From: Aphanomyces cochlioides
Lineage: Eukaryota; Oomycota; Saprolegniomycetes; Saprolegniales; Verrucalvaceae
DNA length: 64,000 nt
Assembly (NCBI GenBank): GCA_019828595.1
Contig: JAHQRK010000021.1
Coordinates: forward strand, 124,001 to 188,000
Direction of reading: 5' to 3'
Position numbers and translations under genes: made by a program. Positions 56,855 to 64,000 of the stretch are shown here, piece after piece (position 1 is the stretch's first letter; every line of letters starts with the position of its first letter). The notes under the pieces are model-generated. The model did no database searches. It worked only from the letters and a program-made list of their open reading frames with translations, and was not told the DNA's origin.

Positions 56855-57718
56855 ATGATTGTTGACGAAGAAGAGAGCAGTCTCCATAGGCTGAAATGCG
56901 CAAGATGCAAGAAGAACCTCCTTTGGGAATGCTTTGTAGATGCCTCAACAAATGTTCCCTTCAGGACTTGTCTTGAACGCAAATGCAAGTATAGCTCCAA
57001 AGGCGCGATAGACAATGAAGCGAATATCAAGCACGTTGTAAACAATTTTACTTCGATGAAAGATTTTGAGAACGATATTTGCTCTGTCTTTTTACACAGT
57101 GGTCAACGTGTTCACGTGTTTATCCAGACGAAATGTCAGACCGATTTTGTGAAGCATGATGTTTGCATCAAAGAAATTTTAGGTTTATTGCTTGAAAATC
57201 TCGGATACAGCTATTGGTATTATATATGCAGGAATCGTTGTCATTTATTTGGTTTAGGAATATGAAAAAGGCATCAAATTTGAAGTACCCTTACACAATT
57301 ATTCAGAGTACATTCCGCTGTAAGCAGCGAAAGGATTATAAAAACTCGAAAACGGCATTTTACAAGGAAACATCATCACAAATATCTCTCAGCAAAAGGA
57401 GAAACATTGCGACGAAATCCACGTACGATTGCAGACGTACATCTTACCTAGACTTAGACTTTTCTACAGTTACACGTAGGAAATTTGTCAATTGCATCAA
57501 TCGATGAGGGGATACATATATATTCTTACCATGAGGTCGAGCACCCTGGGGAATGTGAAATATCTACGCCATTGGAAGGCGAGATTTTGAAGTTTATAGA
57601 GGAAAACGCAAACTACATGACACCATCTAAGCTGCGCGATTGTTTGCTGCACAGAAAGAACGATTTTAATTTGCGTAGTGTACCGTCAGTGGATCAAGTG
57701 TCATATTTTTGGCGACGG
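56855..57718 (+). CDS. MULE transposase, N-terminal part
   Basis: Exons 56855-57216, 57258-57436 and 57480-57718 give 260 codons in frame with 41-43-nt introns. A zinc-finger-like start (CARCKKNLLWECFVDA...CLERKCKYSS) is followed by a FLYWCH/WRKY-like block (YPYTIIQSTFRCKQRKDYKN ... TYDCRRNLSIA) and the MULE-specific EVEHPGECEISTPLEGEILK and MTPSKLRDCLLHRKN ... VDQVSYFWRR. The gene stops at a consensus donor (CGG|GTAAG at 57,719); the MULE catalytic domain and SWIM finger that should follow are gone and a 12-bp array begins 18 bp further. A basic tail at 58,061-58,243 (RKRKRPRTNSDFKK) may be its old C-terminus. Confidence 0.6.
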
Positions 57719-57736
57719 GTAAGTTTATGAGAATGG

Positions 57737-57930
57737 ATGAATTTCGACGTTGCTTTCGCCGTTATATTCACGGTTGTTGTCAACGGTGTGATGAACGGTG
57801 ATATCAACGGTCTTTTATACGTTGAGTTTAACGGCGTTTTCACCGTTGTATTCACGGGTGTTTTCGACGGTGAGAAGCCCGGTGATATCAACGATTGTAT
57901 ATTTGTTGATTCTAGCGGCTGTTTCACCGG
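57737..57930 (+). repeat. Third 12-bp array, AACGGT/ACCGTT core
   Basis: Sixteen 12-bp units with cores such as AACGGT, AACGGC, ACCGTT and GACGTT. The first two variable hexamers (GCTTTC then ATATTC) are the same, in the same order, as the first two of the right MULE arm at 59,501-59,524, so it is a diverged copy of that arm. Confidence 0.75.
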
Positions 57931-58060
57931 TGAAAACGAATTAAAATTAACGTTTTGTCTTCACTTGCCTTTTGTCATTTCAAAATGTGAAAAACAAAGA
58001 TTCCAGGCATTTGGAAACTGTTACAGATTTATCATCACATATTCTTAAACCTGCTCAAAA

Positions 58061-58243
58061 GTGACACGGTTGTGTGCACAGCAAAATACTAACTACGACA
58101 TCCTCAAGGAGATACAGCACCTACTCCAACCAGTTGAGAATTTTTTGTTAAATACGGAGAAGATCAACAGAAAAAGAAAAAGGCCAAGAACAAATAGTGA
58201 CTTCAAGAAAAGCTTGCGTACATGTGAGACTAGTTTGGATTAG
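58061..58243 (+). pseudogene. Basic C-terminal tail of a transposon protein
   Basis: 60 codons (LKEIQHLLQPVENFLL, then RKRKRPRTNSDFKKSLR). No start context; possibly the C-terminal end of the MULE transposase. Confidence 0.3.
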
Positions 58244-58317
58244 TCTATAATGAATATGATATCTATTTACTAGTGTAAACAATACAAACTCGGAAAACCA
58301 AAAAATACATTTTTAGC

Positions 58318-58848
58318 TTAAAATAAACTCTTCTTTCTACCTCGTTTCTTTTGCGGTTTCGGAGCAGAACATGAACTGGCAACTTTGCGCTTGGGACGGG
58401 AGGTTTCGCCTAAAGTGCTGGTAATAATTGCATCATTTTCAGTTCGCGCTCACCCGATTTGCTCGCTTTGTGAAACATGCTGGCTAATATCGGGAACTTC
58501 ATCATGAGAAGGGCTCAGACCTAAGATGCCATCATTGGGGAAGGACGATAACATCGAAGTGATCCTATTTTCCACGGCATCCATTCGCTGCGTAAGCTCG
58601 TGAATGAGCTCACGCAGCTCGCCATGCTCGCTAATGCTTGTGTCTTGACGAGCCTCGGAGAGAAAAATCGTACGACCTTGTAAGCGTTTTTTCAACAGTA
58701 AACTCTTTTCACGGTTGTACGACTTCCTCTCCGAGTCTGTCATTGACTCGAAGCTTGCTAGGTCGTCACCTACGTGAACAGTTTAGGTTGGGATAATGTC
58801 GGTAGATTTACCTTCAAGATAGGTGTAGACCTCGCCGTCCTGGTGCAT
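58318..58848 (-). CDS. Small coiled-coil nuclear protein inside the MULE
   Basis: Exon 1 58848-58812 (MHQDGEVYTYLE) and exon 2 58769-58454 (GDDLASFESMTDSERKSYN; ELRELIHELTQRMDAVENR), joined in frame by a 42-nt intron. A likely last exon (58409-58318) encodes a nuclear-localisation-like tail (RPKRKVASSCSAPKPQKK RGRKK), but its frame is one base off with the obvious 44-nt intron. Function unknown; either an accessory gene or a captured host gene. Confidence 0.4.
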
Positions 58849-59163
58849 TGATTTCTTCCAAGGCCCTTGCTCACTGTGGTAGGAGCGCTAGTGCGATATA
58901 TAGTGACCCACAGTGAGAAGGGCCTCGCATTGCATCACGTTGCAGCGCACGGCTAGGGACTTTCTCTCTTCGTGTCTTTCACCGCTCATTTCGTCGAATG
59001 GTGTGATAAAATACTTTGAAATCAAATATTTAAAAGTTTGATGTTGTCATTTTCAACCAAATTTGTGGTTTTGACCAAAATGCGAATTCATTTTCAAATC
59101 GATTTCATAATACTGAAGTGGTGTGTGTCAGTGTGTGTTTTGCGTGAGTCAGGTGGGATCGAT

Positions 59164-59349
59164 TCTGATTGGCTGACTATTTTTAATTTTTAATTCTAGC
59201 CAATCAAAGAAGCCCGTTCGATTCGGAATCGATTCCAAACCTCGGTCGATTCAAACCGTTCCTCACAATTTTGTATCAAAAGCACAATATATTTAGCCAA
59301 TTAAAGTTCATATTATTAATATTACATTATCCGGAAATGTTATCCGAAT
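59164..59349 (+). promoter_or_regulatory. Host-type promoter block inside the MULE
   Basis: GATTGGCTG (59,168), AGCCAATCAAAG (59,200), AGCCAATTAAA (59,295), TTATCCGGAA (59,327-59,336) and TTATCCGAAT (59,340-59,349), the combination seen upstream of host genes here. It is followed by an ATG at 59,383 whose frame runs into the repeat arm after about 25 codons. Confidence 0.4.
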
Positions 59350-59494
59350 ATTTCTGGTGGTCACTTCTTCGACGCCGATCCAATGCTCGGCTTCAGCACT
59401 AGACATGGCGCTGTTACGAGCGCTATTCATCCTCTCCTCGCCTCACTGACGCTTCATACAGTAAATATACTCAGACCCATGATAGTAAGTGTCG

Positions 59495-59770
59495 TTGGAG
59501 CAGCGCTGCTTTCAGCGCTATATTCAGCGTTATACGCAGCGTTGCTTTCTACGCTGTTGAGAGCGCTACTTGTAGCGCTTCTTCTAGCGTTTACTTCATC
59601 GCTGGTAGCAGCGCTCAGACCAGCGCTGCTTATAGCGCTGCATATAGCGGTCGAAACAACGCTATTAAGAGCGTTAGTACGACCGCTGGTTATCGGACCT
59701 TTTGTCGGCGTTGTTGCCGTGGGATTGTCAAGGAGATCACGACACCAACTCACACTAATTACAGTATAGT
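59495..59770 (-). repeat. 12-bp AGCGCTN6 array in the right MULE arm
   Basis: About 16 units. It reads through as a 4-residue-periodic Ala/Leu peptide in the plus frame from 59,383, which is not a gene. Five units are extra relative to the left arm. Confidence 0.8.
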
Positions 59771-60018
59771 AGATTTTGATTGGGTAGATATTATGTCCAA
59801 TAAGAATTGCGTATTGGCCTTTTCAGAGGGTTAGGTCGTCGCTTGTGCGGTCAATTAATGGGCTCTCCTCAGCATTTCGAAGAGGATCAGTTTTGCGACA
59901 TTTTAACGAAAATTTCGAAGCATACCAAACATATGGGGTTCTGCAGAGCCCATTACGAAAGAGTTAAGTGAGGAAAGGCTTTTTCCCCAGCATTACCAGT
60001 TCGTCTTCACCACAAACC

Positions 60019-61634
60019 ATGGGGAGCGAGCAAGACGTCAAATTTGAAGAAAAATTGCTCTTCGAAGTCGAAGACCAAATTCGCGTGCAACGCAACCAAG
60101 CCAAGGCCATAGTGAGCCTGGCTCGCAGAGCCGAACTCGAGCTCAAGGAGGCAGAAGATATGCCCAACACCGACTATCGTCAAGTCAAAAATTCCGACGG
60201 TCAACTCACCGTCAAACGCAAGCCAACAAGCCGTGAAGAAGCTCTGTTGGCCATTGCACCACAACGCCGATTGGCACTTACCAGGGCTAGAGGAAACTCG
60301 GCACCAACGGAATTGGCACTCATGGCAAACCAAGCCCCTGACGAAACAGCACCAATTAAAGAAAGGATTATTTCCAAAATCTATCAATCTATGTCAACCC
60401 AAGCTAAAGTCAAAGCCAGGGTATAAGCACATGTGGGAACTATTGGAACTCAACTAGCGGCAACTGCAACCGCGGTTCAAACCCAGATCGCATCGACTGC
60501 CTTCACCCAGCAGCAACTGGAAGAGCGACTGGCAATCGAGTTTGACATCCACAAGTACCATTTGGAAGGCATGGCAGCTCGCAGCGACGCCATAGAGAAC
60601 GAATTGGTCACCCAGCGCTCGAACACGGAAGGGCAAATTACTCGTCTGTCGGACCAATTGAAGACAAGCGAAACCAAAATGGCTGGAGATCTTGATCGCC
60701 TCGCCATCAACATCGACGCTACTCTAAAGAAAAGTCAGACTTTGACGGACAATCTGTACCTTGAGCAAAAGAAGCAAGGCGACAAGATTGACGAGTTTAT
60801 GGAGCGCCAAGAGCAACAAAACCAAAACTTACTAACCTTGATTCAACAAACCGCGGAAACTCAACGACAGATTGTGCTACAGTCAAAACAGCATGAGATT
60901 GAAATCAACAATCGGTTGTCTAACAAGGATACACATTTGGAGAACTACGTTACGGAGCAGGCACGCACGTTAGGGCAAACATCGCAAAACCAAATTGACA
61001 AGTTGCAGCCTGTCGAGAAGATTCGTCTTGACCTAACGGCGGCCGTGGACGATGGTCAACACTTGTCGCAACAAACCCAGTTGATTTTGAAAAGAGACTT
61101 GCTGAGTCGCGTACCCAAGCCCAGCTGGAGTTCGAGCAGCGGGTGAATGATTCCGCAGCCCAAGCACAACTGGCCCACGAGAAGGCAATGAAAGACGCGT
61201 CCGACGTGGCCATGGCACGCCAAGAAGCTTGGCAACGAGAAATGCAGGCAACACAAGCGTCGGATATGACCAAGATCAACGGATTGCTCCAAACGAAACT
61301 AGTTGAGATAACGAGAGTGGCCACGCAATTGACACCTTCCACGGACACACCGGCGAAAAAGACAGCCGGCTCAACGACGAAAACCACCACCAAAATGTCA
61401 ACCAAGACCAAGCCACAACCACCAGCTGCTGCAAAACAACTCAACTTCGACGATGACGAAGATGAGGACATGGAGGAAAAACGGCCTTTCAAACCACCCG
61501 CCAACAGATCAGGCGGCGGAGGTGACCATGGAAGCGCAGGTGGAGATGGCGACGACGACAACGACGATGGTGGGGACGATGGCGACGACGGTGATGACTC
61601 AGACTACACAGAAGATGAACAAGACGAAGTGTAA
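60019..61634 (+). CDS. Copia 5' coiled-coil ORF (gag extension)
   Basis: MGSEQDVKFEEKLLFEVEDQ starts an acidic/basic helical region; an in-frame TAA at 60,424 interrupts it and the same frame continues (GTIGTQLAATATAVQTQIAS) as a Gln-rich coiled coil to about 61,080, where a frameshift leads into FEKRLAESRTQAQLEFEQR. It ends in a Gly/Asp-rich stretch (61,510-61,630). No known domain. Such a 500-residue coiled-coil region before a Copia gag is unusual. Confidence 0.6.
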
Positions 61635-61673
61635 GTAAATCAGCCTCGTCAAAAATCATCCAAGGCGCCAAAA

Positions 61674-64000
61674 TTGAAAGATTTCAAAGTCCAACCTCTA
61701 TTTGACGGCAAGGAAAAGTACCCGGGACTGGGCAGCAACTTTCCCAACTGGGTTCGTACATTTGAGGATGCCATCGAAGCGGACAAGGCATTCAATGGTA
61801 CCACGTGGTCTGATGAGCAACGTTTCCACGCGTTAATGCAAAGCATAACTGGGAACGCCAAGACATTCGATCAAGATTCAAAGTCCCAACAACCAACTAC
61901 TTCCTACAAGGAAATGGTGAAGAGGCTCAGCAAAAATTACTCAACGCACCTGACGCAGTTACAATTGACCCAACTCATGCAAAAGTCAAAACGTTGGGAG
62001 ATGACGTGGAATGACCATCTCACCTATCTCCACCACGTACAGAGCATGGCGAACGTCTCGAACGAGTTTGTACTTGATTGCTTGGCAATCCATGCCTGCC
62101 CAAGCAAGAAAGACGAGTTGTTGGCCCACATCAACCCAGTTAACAAAAATACAGTCGAAGAGCAAACCAAGTTGATTGGCATTTTGACTCGAACTGCTGG
62201 CACCGGGATCAACCAAGGAAAACGCAAACATCCACCACCAGCCGCGGCAAACTCGGCCTTGACCAATAAACCCAAAGACAACAAAAAACCAGCGAGCAAA
62301 AGCAAGGACAAAGCCAAAGACAAACCAGCAGCGAAGGCCACACGCATCTGTGGCATTTGCAAGGATGGAAACTCGCATTTCTTCTCAGACTGTCCAATTG
62401 TCAAGATGGGACAAAAAGCAAAAGCCAAACAAGGACAAATGACTGGTTCTACAAACCTAGCTTCCGCAATGTCAAAAAAAGGTGACGTGGTTATCAAAAG
62501 AAACCCCGCGATAGCATCATACGTGATTGAAGAAATGGTCGCTGACGACGACGACGACTTCAATGTTGTCGCAGAAGGGTACCACACCGAAGACGAAGCT
62601 ATAGCACATCGGTGTACCAACCCTGGAAGTGTGGCCTCTACAGAGTGGATTTGTGACTCTGGATGTACCCACCATCTTACCAATGATGAAGCATGGATTT
62701 CCGACCCTGTGCCGTCAAACTTGCGCGTCCGCGTAGCAAACTCGACCGTCATCAAAGCAGCGAGCAAAGGATCGGCAACGTTGACTCTATTGGATGGTCG
62801 ACAAATAAGGCTCCAAGATGTACACTATGTACCCTCACTCCAATCCAACTTGATGTCCATCTCGACACTAAACCGGAGCAAGATTGATGTTAAATTTGGC
62901 GCCACAATCGACTTTGTGGACCGCTCCACCGGCGCAACATTGCTCCATGGATCACGCAACCAACGCCTTCCTGTCCTTGAACGCATGGCACCACCGACAC
63001 AGGTGGCGGAACCAACCGCTTTAACCTTCCACGTGTCACAATCCAAACGCACACTGGCCGAATGGCACGCCGCTCTGGGACACGTCTCCAAGCAAGCCTT
63101 GGTCAAATTGGCCGAGAAACTTGGCCCCGATGAAATGGATGTGACTCGTATCGTCCACGACTTGAAGGAGCCTTGTCTTGATTGCGCTTGCGGGAAACAA
63201 ACGCGAAATGCACAGCCAAAGGAGAATCTGCACCAACCGGTGAGCCAGGCGCAGTGATATGCGCTGACTTACTTGGACCGATCACGCCCAGTGATCGAAA
63301 TAAGAACCGCTGGGTAGCCGTGTACGTCGACCACAATACCAAGTCCAAAGTAGCAGTGCCTATGAAGTTGAAGTCCCAACAACTTGAGGAGTTTATTACT
63401 TTCAAGAATCGTATCGAAAAACAGTTCGGCGTGCAGGTGAAAGTCCTACGTACTGACGGCGGTGGCGAATTCGTCTCTGAGGCCATGGACGCCTATTTGA
63501 AAGCAAATGGCATCAGAAAACAAACGGCACAACCGCATACCTCGGCCAGCAACGGAGAAGCCGAGAACGCAATTCGCACAATGGCAAACGACGCTCGCAC
63601 CTTCATGATGGGTTGTGATATCCCCATGAGCTTATGGGGATACGCCTTTCGCCACGCTACGTATAGCCGCAACAGCGTTCCCTGCAAAGGAAACGACGAC
63701 TGGGAATCTCCTCTCTTCAAACTTACGGGAAAGCACCCAAAGGTCAGTCATATCCTGCCATTTGGCAGCAATTGCACCGTCTACCAAGCGCCACAAGATA
63801 AGTCAATCGCACGTCGTGCCGACCTAGGCATCATTCTTGGTGTAAATGACGAGATCAAAGGATATGACGTATATATACCCCAACAGAACAAGGTCATTGC
63901 AACAAGAGACGTTCGCAACATCACGGCACCAACACCACGGCGCGACGTCGCCGAGTTTCTTGTGGGAACAAGCTTACCAAAAGCAAGCCAAATGACAAAT
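61674..64000 (+). CDS. Copia gag-protease-integrase, partial
   Basis: In frame with the upstream ORF except for a TAA at 61,632. The capsid-like region (YPGLGSNFPNWVRTFEDAIE, LTQLQLTQLMQKSKRWEMTW) is followed by the zinc knuckle CGICKDGNSHFFSDCP, the protease WICDSGCTHHLTND, VPSLQSNLMSISTL, and the GAG-pre-integrase block EWHAALGHVSKQALVKL...CLDCACGKQ. A frameshift near 63,240 leads to the integrase: ICADLLGP (D), VLRTDGGGEF (D), ASNGEAENAIRTMAN (E). Runs off the window. Confidence 0.85.

Larger units (their letters stand above)
56518..59804 (+). mobile_element. MULE (Mutator-like) element with long inverted repeats
   Basis: Outer ends are CTTATTGGACATAATATC (56,518) and its complement ending at 59,804. 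The arms, 56,518-56,769 and 59,495-59,804, are nearly identical as inverted repeats apart from about five extra 12-bp units on the right. Inside: the N-terminal half of a MULE transposase gene with host-like introns, a third 12-bp array (57,737-57,930), a second gene on the minus strand, and a spacer carrying host-type promoter motifs. No clear target-site duplication was seen. The catalytic DDE part is absent, so it is non-autonomous. Confidence 0.75.
59805..64000 (+). mobile_element. Copia-type LTR retrotransposon, cut by the window edge
   Basis: Coding on the plus strand from 60,019: a long coiled-coil ORF, then gag with zinc knuckle, protease, the GAG-pre-integrase motif and integrase to the window end. 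Reverse transcriptase must lie beyond 64,000. The 5' LTR was not delimited; 59,805-60,018 should include it or the leader. Two in-frame TAA codons and two frameshifts interrupt the coding region. Confidence 0.85.

Noticed and set aside
59383..59769. 128-residue Ala/Leu-rich protein
   Set aside because: It is a read-through of the 12-bp repeat array (period of four residues), not a conserved gene.
56500..59820. Target-site duplication of the MULE
   Set aside because: The flanking bases on the two sides do not match over 8-11 bp.
1..64000. CRISPR arrays, rRNA or tRNA genes, bacterial operons
   Set aside because: No direct-repeat/spacer pattern or tRNA-like cloverleaf noticed; short introns and transposon types are eukaryotic.

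Overview
The window looks like nuclear DNA of an oomycete, most likely Saprolegniales (Saprolegnia/Achlya/Aphanomyces relatives). Reasons: very short GT-AG introns (mostly 38-53 nt) in nearly every host gene; a START-FYVE protein; an ankyrin-TRP-like channel; a flagellar PG-rich repeat protein (implying zoospores); a large mitochondrial NAD-glutamate dehydrogenase; and a transposon set (Crypton with GCR1_C-like tail, PIF/Harbinger with a convergent Myb-like gene, hAT, MULE, Gypsy, Copia) typical of this group. The assignment is by recognition, not by search. Exon coordinates were read by eye; for the PG-rich protein, both kinases, GDH, the LPA1-like protein, the sugar transporter, the DPM1-like enzyme, START-FYVE and the membrane protein the exon lengths sum to a multiple of three. 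Region 1, 1-31,375, is gene-dense: a partial unknown gene, the PG-rich flagellar protein, an old Harbinger pair, two tandem divergent protein kinases, a KRE9-like domain protein, an ankyrin/TRP-like channel, START-FYVE (one in-frame stop), NAD-GDH, a 2.8 kb stretch with only decayed fragments, an LPA1/2-phosphoglycerate-kinase-like P-loop protein, a nucleotide-sugar transporter-like protein and a SKI2-type RNA helicase. Region 2, 31,735-56,160, is a transposon-rich block carrying three host genes: UGGT and a dolichol-phosphate mannosyltransferase (convergent; both ER glycosylation/quality control) and a single-pass membrane protein. A Harbinger element and a Gypsy element are each cut in two, and the halves are swapped between 32,123/32,124 and 53,748/53,749. 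Reversing the 21.6 kb between these points closes both elements in frame, so this segment is read as an inversion (or an assembly inversion). Region 3, 56,162-64,000, is transposon-only: a gag-like scrap, a MULE with long inverted repeats built of 12-bp units, and a Copia element that runs off the right edge. Recurrent non-coding signals are a TTATCCGGAT-like motif 33-100 bp upstream of several start codons, and clusters of CCAAT/ATTGG in the spacers.
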